A stretch of 13,332 nucleotides of DNA from an uncultured Thalassolituus sp. (GTDB taxonomy: Bacteria; Pseudomonadota; Gammaproteobacteria; Pseudomonadales; Oceanobacteraceae): positions 1 to 13,332 of the forward strand of contig CAJXIT010000059.1 of the NCBI GenBank assembly GCA_913054055.1. The letters run 5' to 3'. The notes under the pieces are model-generated. The model did no database searches, was not told where the DNA came from, and saw only the letters and a program-made list of their open reading frames with translations. Below, piece by piece: positions 1-7,084 of this stretch (positions within the stretch are counted from its first letter, which is position 1; each line of letters opens with the position of its first letter). Position numbers and translations under genes: made by a program.

Positions 1-11
1 AGTTTTAGATT

Positions 12-42
12 AAAGCCAATATCGCAAGATATTGGCTTTTTT
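12..42 (+). terminator. Rho-independent terminator of an upstream gene
   Basis: A perfect 12-bp stem (AAAGCCAATATC at 12-23 paired with 28-39) closes on a GCAA tetraloop, a stable GNRA loop, and runs into a T tract ending at 42. These are the textbook parts of an intrinsic terminator on the plus strand. The gene it serves must end to the left of the window. On the minus strand only a short T stretch follows the stem, so bidirectional action is less likely. Confidence 0.85.
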
Positions 43-208
43 CGTTTTAAGAACCCACACTGCCGGTTTGTACTCTTATCTTTGGGCTCCCGCAACCAAG
101 CATTCTAAAAACCAATATCGCAAGGTATTCGCTATTTTCGTTTTAAGAACCCACATTGTCGGTTTTATGCTCTTATCCTCGGACTCCAGCAACCAAGCAT
201 CCCAAAAA
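16..208. repeat. Diverged ~97-bp tandem duplication containing the terminator
   Basis: Copy 1 (16-111) and copy 2 (112-208) align along their whole length with one single-base indel and about 15 differences, roughly 85% identity by eye. Invariant blocks include CCAATATCGCAAG, CGTTTTAAGAACCCACA and GCAACCAAGCAT. In copy 2 the hairpin is decayed, with one G-T pair, one C-C mismatch and a broken T tract, so only copy 1 should terminate efficiently. An open frame across 32-277 simply reads through both copies. It has no ribosome binding site and no protein-like composition, so I do not call it a gene. The unit may belong to a dispersed intergenic repeat family, which cannot be tested from one window. 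Confidence 0.75.
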
Positions 209-315
209 GGTAATACCCCACAATCTCTCTATCTAATTTTCCATATCTCCCTTGAACACCCTCTAAAAGCATCCTGATACAACCCATAAAACGTACATAA
301 AACAACCAGCGGTCA

Positions 316-339
316 ATATATTACCACCTTGTAATATAT
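316..339. promoter_or_regulatory. Perfect 9-bp inverted repeat, possible operator
   Basis: ATATATTAC at 316-324 is exactly complementary to GTAATATAT at 331-339 across a 6-base spacer. No T tract follows, so it is not an obvious intrinsic terminator. The symmetry would suit a dimeric DNA-binding protein, but I recognise no specific regulator consensus and the AT-rich background makes chance dyads more likely. Confidence 0.35.
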
Positions 340-399
340 GAACATTAATTCACCAATTTACGTCAAAGCTCCGCCCAGCTCTTATTAAGCAAAAGCACT

Positions 400-424
400 A
401 AAATGTTACAAAAAATAACATTTT
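400..424. promoter_or_regulatory. Perfect 9-bp inverted repeat, possible operator or hairpin
   Basis: AAAATGTTA at 400-408 pairs exactly with TAACATTTT at 416-424 around the 7-base spacer CAAAAAA. The TGTTA-N7-TAACA core has the form of a regulator half-site pair. As RNA it would form a hairpin whose 3' arm ends in TTTT, so weak termination is an alternative reading. It adjoins and slightly overlaps the palindrome at 423-434. Confidence 0.4.
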
Positions 425-434
425 GATATATCAA
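423..434. promoter_or_regulatory. 12-bp perfect palindrome TTGATATATCAA
   Basis: TTGATATATCAA is its own reverse complement. The half-sites TTGAT and ATCAA are those of FNR/Anr boxes, but the spacer is two bases instead of the required four, so it should not be called an FNR site. It may be an operator for another dimeric regulator, or a chance feature of AT-rich sequence. Confidence 0.3.
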
Positions 435-624
435 TGCAATATTAAACTCCTTCACCTTAAATTAACTGTAAAAATAAAACAGTAAGTCATTTAGATGTTT
501 GATTGTCTCTTAAATATACACATTCATGACATAAAGGGTCGGTTTGTGCCCCAATTGTAATTCCTAATAAAATGAAGGGCTTACATAAGATACCCGGTCC
601 GATAATGAGACCTATGTCACATTC

Positions 625-653
625 TTGACTAATCTCAGTCGTGCAAATAACAT
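625..653 (+). promoter_or_regulatory. Candidate sigma70 promoter for the operon
   Basis: TTGACT (625-630, five of six matches to the -35 consensus) is followed after exactly 17 bases by TAACAT (648-653, four of six matches to the -10 consensus). Transcription would begin near 660, giving a leader of about 70-115 bases depending on the true start of the first gene. A weaker alternative is GATAAT at 601-606 with a poorly spaced CTTACA at 580-585. No other promoter upstream of the first gene looked better by eye. Confidence 0.4.
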
Positions 654-775
654 CCCCTTACAGACTAATAACATTGTATGAGACGCGTAAACGCTTGATT
701 TTATCCGCGCTTATTCACGGCTAGAAACTTCTGAATAAAAACAGAGGATTACTGCAAATCTGGCAGTTAGGACTG

Positions 776-3700
776 ATGATCCTTCTTGGGTGTGTCATGA
801 CATCAAATGCGCTTGCTGGCACGGCTGTTTCTTTAAGGGAAAGCTATGCTGGCAATTTGTCGTTTGAGCTAACTGGCGCATCTTTTCGAACCACACCAAA
901 TAGTGTCAGCGCCTGTACATATGGCACAAGCGCGTCCAACCGAATGGATTCCATTCCGACCAATGCAACCATCGAAAGAGCCTACCTTTACTGGGCTGCT
1001 TCCTCTTCAAACGCGACAGCGGATGATCAGGTTATCTTTAATGGGCAAACGATTAACGCTGACCGCACTTATAGCCATTATACGGGCCAATGGTACTTCA
1101 CCAATGCGGTAGCTGATGTCACGACTCTAGTGAGCACAAGCCGAAACGCCAACTACACCATGTCTGGATTAACCATTTACAGCACCCAAGCACACTGTAA
1201 TACCCAGGTAACACTAGGTGGCTGGGCATTAATGGTGATTTATGAAGATGATGCCGAAGACTTCAGAGTATTAAACTTGTTTGAAGGGTTTGAATATTTT
1301 CGATACAACTCTTTGACCCTTAACCCTGATAACTTTCAACTGCCAAGCAACCCCAACGGCAAACACGCTCATATCACTTGGGAAGGTGATGACAGTTTAG
1401 GGGGAAACAGCGAATTTTTAACATTTGAAGGCAACGCGCTCGGATCCCAACCGTTTGATTCATTCTCAAATACCCAAGGTGGACTGACCACTTACGGAGT
1501 CGATATCGATGAATACGATATTTCTGCCTATTTAAACCAAGGTGATACGCAAGTAAGCACCACATACAGCGCTGGGCAAGACGGTGTATTACTCAGCGCA
1601 GAAATCATGAGTGTTTCAAACATTCCGGTGGCCGATTTATCAGTAACATCATCAACACCTAGCGCGTGGCTAGAAAGCAACACTGTAAACAAAACATTTA
1701 CCATTACCAATAACGGGCCCAACGACGTTCCCACAGATTCGGTTCGTGTTTCAATTGAGCTAGAAGACAACCTCAATTTTAATGGCTCGGTTTCAGATTC
1801 CGATTGGGTTTGTACTAACAGCACCAGCCCTTCTGGCAGCCCACTTCTGGAATGTACCTACCAAAATAAATTACGCTCAGGTTGGAGTGATTATTTAACG
1901 TTGAGTTTTGATGTGGCCAATGCGCCGGGCAATAATGCAGACTTAACCGTCACCGTAGATCACGACCAAGCGCCATACGATATCTTCGATAACCAGCAAA
2001 CCAATGATGTTTGGTCCGCCAGCACGCCTATTACGAACATTGCCACCGTTGATCTTTCGGCTTCTAGTAAAACCTACACAAATTTAAGTGGAGATTTAAT
2101 TTTAGGTGGCGATACCTTGCAATACACCATCACGATTGATGATGCCAGCGACCTTGCTGCAAGCAATATCACGGTAACGGATGACCTACCTGCTAATATC
2201 TCCGCCTACACAGTAGTAAGCGCACCCGTTACACCTACGTTTACAGCGGGCGGGGCAAATGGTGAAGGTACGCTTACCTTTAGTGGAATCAGTCTTGCCG
2301 CGGGAACAGGAGCTGGCAGCACTCAAACCATTATTTTAGAAGTGACCGTAGATACAGATGCTTTAAATGAGGCCTCTTTGCAAAATACAGCAAGCATTCA
2401 ATATCAATCAGATGCTTGGCTAGTAGACACTGGCAACATTACCGTTGTGAAACCTGACTTAAGTGCCTCAAGTAAACTGGCTGAAGATTTAAATGGAGAC
2501 TGGGTTCTACCAGGGGAAACCATTCGCTACACCATCACGCTTGATGACGCTGAAGATTACGATTTAACAGGGGTTCAGATTACAGACAACATGCCTACAA
2601 ACATTGAATCTTATTCAATTGTCAGCACCCTGCCTTCAGGCTCACAAGATTTTAGCCAAAGCACAGGCGGAACAAACGGAACGGGATTCATAGACCTTCG
2701 AAATATCAGTCTATCTGCAGGTGCCACCTTAGACATTCAAATTGAAGCGAAAGTGGCCAATGACGCCGCTGATGACACGCCACTGCAAAATACTGCAACC
2801 ATCACCATCAACGCCAATCAATGGGATATCATTTCCAATGATTTAAAGGTGACACTATCCGACAATACGCCCGCCAGCGGTAATAAGCCTTTATATTTGA
2901 GCAATTCGACATTGTCTCGCCTCATACCCGCCACCGACAGCGAACGCTTATTCAACCATGGCGATTCATTGACGTGGTCAATCAGCCCTGTTTTACAATC
3001 CAGTCTGACGTTATCAGCAGGTGATATTCGAACCAATCTAGCTGTTGAAGGCTACCGTACAGGGGCAAGAGAAACTCAGTTAGACCTTACCCTGTATTAC
3101 AATGACAACACGGGTAGCAATCCAAATGTCACCATCGCCACTGGCACCATTGCTTATGCAAACTATCGTATTAATACCATCTACGATAAAACGGCCGACC
3201 TAAACCTACCTGCTGACCTGACCATTCCAGCAGGTAGCAGTATCTATTTACAAGTGAACAACACCTCTGACAATAACAATGCGAACCAATACGCTCAAAT
3301 CGAAATTCACGATTTAAATGGCAGTTTCTACTCTCAGGTTATTTTAAATTCGGCCACCGTCATCAATGTGGATCATATCTATGTGTGGGATCAAGCTTTT
3401 CAAGACGGCAATTCAGACTTTGTGGACGACAGTGGCGCACAAATTATTAGCAGCAGCCAACCCGACACCCAACTTTCAATACGCGCAGAAATCTCAGACC
3501 CTTTTGGGGCGTTTGATATTACCGATGCAACCATATCAATCAAACGCGCAGACGCCACCACTTATGATTTTACAGCCGACACCATCACTGGCGGCACAAA
3601 TGATAACAACAACACCATGAACGCCATCGATGATAGCAGTGATGACCTAAGCACATCCGTGAAAACCTTTGAAAAAGTCATCGAGTTAACGGATGACGAA

Positions 3701-4315
3701 TCCATCGGCTGGTGGCAAATTGAAATTACAGCTTACGAAGGTAATGAAGCGGCTGCTGAGCAAGTGATCCACACCAGTACCAGCACATTTCAGGTAATTC
3801 CATTTCTTCCAAACATCACATTAAACAAAAGCGTTAAAGTGAGCAGCGATCCCATTAATGGCACCGCTAATCCTAAAGCCATACCCGAAGCTGAAATCCT
3901 CTATACAATCAAGGCTATCAATACGGGCCGCGGAAAAAGCGATGATGGGTCCATCATTTTAGAAGATGAAATCCCTGAAAACTCAGAACTTTATATTAGT
4001 CATCTAAGCTGCGATAATTTGGATCCAGAATTAACATTGACAAACAACAACAACGGACCTGTTTGTTTTTTAACCGGAACAACACCAAATGAAAGTGGTT
4101 TAAGCCTAAATTTCGCAAGCATAAAAGATAACAATGACGATGTTTGGTTCGCGCAAGCGGATAAAGATTTCAGCTATGAGCCTGACGACAGCAGCGATTA
4201 CGACTCAGCCATCCGCTATATTCGGGTAAAGCTAGACGGAGAATTTAACAATCAAGCAAAAGGCTCCACAGACGAGCCTAAGTTTGGCCTCACTTATAAA
4301 GTGAAAATAAAGTAA
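776..4315 (+). CDS. Large exported multidomain DUF11 repeat protein
   Basis: A 1179-residue protein, probably exported and surface-associated; function unknown. Residues ~15-280 form an N-terminal β-rich module with the motif AYLYWA (69-74), seen before DUF11 arrays in other bacterial surface proteins. DUF11-like modules follow at ~285-420, 425-558 and 560-695. The second and third are clear tandem paralogues (DLSASSK, then YTITxDDA, then a TDxxPxNI turn). Residues ~700-1010 are further β-sandwich sequence, and ~1012-1179 form a last DUF11 module with PKAIPEA. Cysteines occur in pairs within modules (C47/C141, C346/C360, C1079/C1097), fitting periplasmic disulfides. With the ATG at 776 the signal peptide is only 14 residues and lacks positive charge. 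Codons from 725 onward add K, N, K, N, R and a longer hydrophobic core, so translation probably starts upstream, perhaps at CTG 731. The gene is first in the operon and its stop overlaps the next ATG by one base. Confidence 0.8.
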   Translation: MILLGCVMTSNALAGTAVSLRESYAGNLSFELTGASFRTTPNSVSACTYGTSASNRMDSIPTNATIERAYLYWAASSSNATADDQVIFNGQTINADRTYSHYTGQWYFTNAVADVTTLVSTSRNANYTMSGLTIYSTQAHCNTQVTLGGWALMVIYEDDAEDFRVLNLFEGFEYFRYNSLTLNPDNFQLPSNPNGKHAHITWEGDDSLGGNSEFLTFEGNALGSQPFDSFSNTQGGLTTYGVDIDEYDISAYLNQGDTQVSTTYSAGQDGVLLSAEIMSVSNIPVADLSVTSSTPSAWLESNTVNKTFTITNNGPNDVPTDSVRVSIELEDNLNFNGSVSDSDWVCTNSTSPSGSPLLECTYQNKLRSGWSDYLTLSFDVANAPGNNADLTVTVDHDQAPYDIFDNQQTNDVWSASTPITNIATVDLSASSKTYTNLSGDLILGGDTLQYTITIDDASDLAASNITVTDDLPANISAYTVVSAPVTPTFTAGGANGEGTLTFSGISLAAGTGAGSTQTIILEVTVDTDALNEASLQNTASIQYQSDAWLVDTGNITVVKPDLSASSKLAEDLNGDWVLPGETIRYTITLDDAEDYDLTGVQITDNMPTNIESYSIVSTLPSGSQDFSQSTGGTNGTGFIDLRNISLSAGATLDIQIEAKVANDAADDTPLQNTATITINANQWDIISNDLKVTLSDNTPASGNKPLYLSNSTLSRLIPATDSERLFNHGDSLTWSISPVLQSSLTLSAGDIRTNLAVEGYRTGARETQLDLTLYYNDNTGSNPNVTIATGTIAYANYRINTIYDKTADLNLPADLTIPAGSSIYLQVNNTSDNNNANQYAQIEIHDLNGSFYSQVILNSATVINVDHIYVWDQAFQDGNSDFVDDSGAQIISSSQPDTQLSIRAEISDPFGAFDITDATISIKRADATTYDFTADTITGGTNDNNNTMNAIDDSSDDLSTSVKTFEKVIELTDDESIGWWQIEITAYEGNEAAAEQVIHTSTSTFQVIPFLPNITLNKSVKVSSDPINGTANPKAIPEAEILYTIKAINTGRGKSDDGSIILEDEIPENSELYISHLSCDNLDPELTLTNNNNGPVCFLTGTTPNESGLSLNFASIKDNNDDVWFAQADKDFSYEPDDSSDYDSAIRYIRVKLDGEFNNQAKGSTDEPKFGLTYKVKIK

Positions 4316-5385
4316 TGGATATGATAAGAATGGATAAAATTGGGGGAATGCGCCGTACAAGCTTTTGGGCTTGCATAACTGTATGCATGACCCTTTTATC
4401 CCACCTTAGTCATGGATTAGGCACACCAGCAGGTACTCTCATCAAAAACAGAGCATCGTTGGATTACACAGTTGCTGGCAACACCCTTTCCACACAATCT
4501 CAAGAAGCATCCATTAAAGTTCAAGAACTCATTAATGTTCTGGTGCAATCTCAAGACGCCGGCAATTCAGTATTGGTGCCCGTTGGCGCATCTCAGGCCG
4601 CCCTGCTATTCCAAATTACCAATAACGGCAATAGCGATGAAGCATTTGCTTTAACTCAAAGTGACCTAACCGGTGATGACTTTGATATCGGCGTCAATTT
4701 CGATCAAATCTATATCGATACCGATACTTCTGATGGCGGCCGTTTTAACAGCTTGGTAGATACCCTCTACGATAATGCGTCTGCTCCAGTATTAGCCCCT
4801 GATGAATCCATAAATGTATGGGCTGTTTCATTAAACTTTCCAAATGGCCTAGCCGCTAATGAACAAGCTGACGTTCAATTAGATGCCCTGGCAAAAACGT
4901 TTGAAGGCAGCGGGTCTTTGCCGACATACGGCGATGTTATCACTGATGGCAATGCTTCTGGAGTGGATGCGATTTACGGTTCATCCCCATCAAATTCTAA
5001 AGCGTCAGCCGCTTTTATTATTGATAACCCATTAATCAGTGTCAGCATTGAACAAGAAATCCTATCCATATTAGACACGGATGGAGGCGACATTGCCCGA
5101 ACAGGCTCTGAGGTCACTTATCAGCTTACCGTTACCATTGAAGGGGCTGGCGGAGATGCCACTAATATAGTCATTACCGATCCACTTCCCGCTGAATTAC
5201 GTTTAAAAAATGGCGCGAGCGGCATGATAACCCTTGTTGGCTCAGGCGATTACACTGCAGCAGTAGATGGCGACCTAGCAGAATACAATGAAGTAAATAA
5301 CACCATTAAAGTTGCATTGCCTGATTTGACCGTCGTCACACCGGCCGTTCAACAATTCATACGCTTTACAACCATCATCCAATAA
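4315..5385 (+). CDS. Exported DUF11 protein, paralogue of the 377-residue subunit
   Basis: A 356-residue predicted secreted protein. The ATG at 4315 shares its A with the preceding stop (TAATG), a layout typical of translational coupling. ATGs at 4330 and 4348 are alternatives; the last gives a cleaner signal peptide starting MRRTSFW but has a G-run very close to it. After the hydrophobic segment, residues 35-55 carry L-G-T-x-A-G-T-x-I-x-N-x4-L-D-Y-x-V-x-G. The same pattern, with identical spacing, is in the 377-residue protein at 25-45. It resembles the N-terminal motif of many DUF11 proteins. A β-rich middle with an 'ITNNGNSDEAF' segment leads to a DUF11 domain at ~239-356 (TGSEVTYQLTV, then TNIVITDPLP), ending in FTTIIQ. 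Its role is unknown; a structural subunit or adaptor of the surface assembly is an inference from paralogy and context. Confidence 0.82.
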   Translation: MDMIRMDKIGGMRRTSFWACITVCMTLLSHLSHGLGTPAGTLIKNRASLDYTVAGNTLSTQSQEASIKVQELINVLVQSQDAGNSVLVPVGASQAALLFQITNNGNSDEAFALTQSDLTGDDFDIGVNFDQIYIDTDTSDGGRFNSLVDTLYDNASAPVLAPDESINVWAVSLNFPNGLAANEQADVQLDALAKTFEGSGSLPTYGDVITDGNASGVDAIYGSSPSNSKASAAFIIDNPLISVSIEQEILSILDTDGGDIARTGSEVTYQLTVTIEGAGGDATNIVITDPLPAELRLKNGASGMITLVGSGDYTAAVDGDLAEYNEVNNTIKVALPDLTVVTPAVQQFIRFTTIIQ

Positions 5386-5386
5386 C

Positions 5387-5392
5387 AGGAGG
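5387..5392 (+). promoter_or_regulatory. Consensus Shine-Dalgarno AGGAGG for the 153-residue gene
   Basis: A full AGGAGG lies two bases after the preceding stop codon and four bases before the ATG at 5397. It is the strongest ribosome binding site in the window and fixes the start of the small DUF11 gene. Confidence 0.8.
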
Positions 5393-5396
5393 CAAT

Positions 5397-5858
5397 ATGA
5401 AAAAGCTAACCGCATTATTGTTTTTAGTTCCCAGCCTTTCTTTTGCACAGGTTGAATTAACAACAAAAATGTTTGAAGTCATTGAAGTCCAAAAAGACAA
5501 TGGCAAAAGCAGAATTGAATGGGTTAACGCAGACAACATTATTCCTGGGGATAAAGTTGGCTACCGTATTTCATTTAAAAACAACGGTACCGAGCCGGCT
5601 GACAATATTGTTTTAAATAACCCTGTGCCAGAAAACACACTTTATGTAGCAGATAGCGCACGTGGCGCAAACACAAAAATTGAATACTCAGTGAATGCAG
5701 GCAACGACTTCGGGCAGCCAAATGAACTGTTTATTGAAAAGGATGGCAAAAAGATGCCTGCAAACGCAAAGGATTATACCCATGTACGCTGGACACTCAC
5801 TAAGGCTTTAGCCAGTGGTGAATCTGGCTCAGTACAGTATGTAGTACAAGTAAAATAA
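5397..5858 (+). CDS. Small exported single-domain DUF11 protein
   Basis: A 153-residue protein with a clean Sec signal peptide (MKKLTALLFLVPSLSFA, predicted cut before Q18). The mature part is a single DUF11-type β-sandwich: N-x-I-x-P-G-D near residue 48, YRISFKNNGTEPADNIVL, then NPVPENTLYVADSA, then a final strand SVQYVVQVK at the C terminus. The YSV-x-AG-x-DFG and DYTHVRWTL segments are familiar from compact DUF11 proteins in other Gram-negative bacteria, but I know no experimental function for them. The start is certain because of the AGGAGG four bases upstream, and the gene begins 11 bases after its neighbour ends. Being the minimal unit, it could be a minor subunit, cap or periplasmic adaptor of the assembly; this is inference. 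Confidence 0.85.
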   Translation: MKKLTALLFLVPSLSFAQVELTTKMFEVIEVQKDNGKSRIEWVNADNIIPGDKVGYRISFKNNGTEPADNIVLNNPVPENTLYVADSARGANTKIEYSVNAGNDFGQPNELFIEKDGKKMPANAKDYTHVRWTLTKALASGESGSVQYVVQVK

Positions 5859-5893
5859 CTTACGAACCATTAACGCTTTTAAAATTAGTTGTA

Positions 5894-5921
5894 TTGAAAG
5901 CATAAACAAATCACATAAAAC
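5894..5921 (+). promoter_or_regulatory. Candidate internal promoter before the 377-residue gene
   Basis: The 89-base gap at 5859-5947 is the only sizeable spacer inside the operon. TTGAAA (5894-5899, five of six to the -35 consensus) is followed after 16 bases by TAAAAC (5916-5921, four of six to the -10 consensus). Such an element would let the 377-residue gene be expressed above the level of the upstream genes. The match is moderate and the gap is AT-rich, so this is tentative. Confidence 0.3.
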
Positions 5922-5947
5922 TAAAAATAATTTCTCGGGAGAAACCA

Positions 5948-7081
5948 ATGAAATTAAATAATAAACTAATGGCCCTAGCCGCTACGGCAACATTAGGGTT
6001 CAGCAGCCATACAATGGCTCTGGGCACCGTTGCGGGAACTGATATTACTAACGCTGTGACTTTAGATTTTAAAGTTAGCGGAGCGACTCAAGTACAGTTA
6101 ACAGATGACACAACATTTCGTGTTGATAATAAAATCGACATGACGCTGGCTAACAACACACCTGCAGCAAACACAACAGCTCCTGGTGCAACTGAAACTT
6201 ATACTTTCCGTCTAGTTAACGAAGGTAATAAAGAGCAAAGGTTCAAGTTAGCACTTGAAAATACCAGTGCTTCCACCAGTACAAACATTACAATTCCAAC
6301 CGTGACTTACGCGATTACCACTCAGCATAATGGTACATCGACTTTAGCAACTGATGAAATTACGGTACCTGTTGATGGTGATGTTAGTTTCACAGCACAA
6401 TTTACTTTCCCTACACAAACAACAGCTCCAGCAAATATTGCTGATGGCGATACATTCAACATCCTTGCAACAGCCACAGCAATTGAATCTGACGGTACTG
6501 CAATCACTGCAGACGTAGCAACAGATAAAAATGATGCTGCTAACATTGATGGCGCAGAGTTAAATGTTTTTGCTGAAGATGCAACAACTGACAGCCCTAT
6601 TTACAACGGTGTAATCACTGTTTTAGCGTCAACTGACATTGCAACTGCATCTCTTGAAGATGGAAGTGGTGCTGGCGGTCCAGGCATTACAGTGAAAGTA
6701 TTAAATGACCCAATCTGTAATGATGACAATACTGGTTACGTTGTTGGCACTGTTTACACATGTAGTGCAACAAATGCTCCTGCAACTTACACCCCTAAAG
6801 CTATCCCAGGGGCATTAGTTGAATACACAATTACTACTGTAAATGTGAGCACTACAACAGATGCTGATCACCTAGTATATGCTCATACACTTCCAGCTAC
6901 AGAAAGCACATTAGCAAATGTTGCAGTTACTGTTGATGGCACAGCTCAAACAGGCACCTACGTATATGACACAGTGACATACAATGTGAACAACAGCTCT
7001 GCAACAGCACTGCAAGTAAACATTGAAACGTTACCTGCGACTGAAACGGCAGTGATTACTTTTACAGCTATCGTACAATAA
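5948..7081 (+). CDS. Exported DUF11 protein, probable major subunit
   Basis: A 377-residue predicted secreted protein. The ATG has a good ribosome binding site (GGGAG at 5937-5941, spacing six). The signal peptide is typical (MKLNNKLMALAATATLGF..., likely cut after A24). Residues 25-45 carry LGTVAGTDITN then LDFKVSG, spaced exactly as in the 356-residue protein at 35-55, so the two are probably paralogues. The middle is Thr/Ala-rich β-sequence. C257 and C272 lie before a PKAIPGALVEYTI segment that opens the C-terminal DUF11 module. The protein ends in FTAIVQ, close to the FTTIIQ end of its paralogue. Codon use differs from its neighbours: alanine is mostly GCA or GCT with very few GCC, and ACA/ACT dominate threonine. 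That suggests high expression, hence the major-subunit proposal, which is inference. The family's function is not known to me. Confidence 0.85.
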   Translation: MKLNNKLMALAATATLGFSSHTMALGTVAGTDITNAVTLDFKVSGATQVQLTDDTTFRVDNKIDMTLANNTPAANTTAPGATETYTFRLVNEGNKEQRFKLALENTSASTSTNITIPTVTYAITTQHNGTSTLATDEITVPVDGDVSFTAQFTFPTQTTAPANIADGDTFNILATATAIESDGTAITADVATDKNDAANIDGAELNVFAEDATTDSPIYNGVITVLASTDIATASLEDGSGAGGPGITVKVLNDPICNDDNTGYVVGTVYTCSATNAPATYTPKAIPGALVEYTITTVNVSTTTDADHLVYAHTLPATESTLANVAVTVDGTAQTGTYVYDTVTYNVNNSSATALQVNIETLPATETAVITFTAIVQ

Positions 7082-7084
7082 TCA

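Larger units (their letters stand above)
209..775. other. AT-rich intergenic region upstream of the DUF11 operon
   Basis: No open frame with a credible start, ribosome binding site and protein-like composition is visible on either strand. The region holds two perfect 9-bp inverted repeats, a 12-bp palindrome and a sigma70-like promoter, each listed separately. Its length (about 570 bases) and density of dyads suggest a regulatory region for the five-gene operon. The last ~50 bases (725-775) are open in the frame of the first operon gene and probably encode the start of its signal peptide. Confidence 0.6.

Noticed and set aside
32..277. Open frame of 81 codons on the plus strand
   Set aside because: It reads through the terminator stem and both copies of the tandem repeat, has no ribosome binding site, and its protein shows the repeat twice. 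It is best explained as non-coding repeat DNA.
423..434. FNR/Anr box
   Set aside because: TTGAT and ATCAA half-sites are present, but the spacer is two bases, not four, so the geometry is wrong for FNR-family binding.
540..720. Riboswitch such as a cyclic-di-GMP element in the leader
   Set aside because: No GEMM-like conserved core or stable multi-stem fold was found; only short imperfect stems (for example 596-599 with 609-612) are present.
776..820. Lipoprotein signal (L-L-G-C near the N terminus of the first gene)
   Set aside because: The sequence LLGC loosely fits a lipobox, but a good signal peptidase I site (N-A-L-A before G) follows, and Leu at -2 is not favoured. It stays possible if translation starts upstream.
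5875..5901. Terminator between the 153- and 377-residue genes
   Set aside because: Only a 5-bp stem (GCTTT/AAAGC) with a 17-base loop and no T tract; too weak to call.
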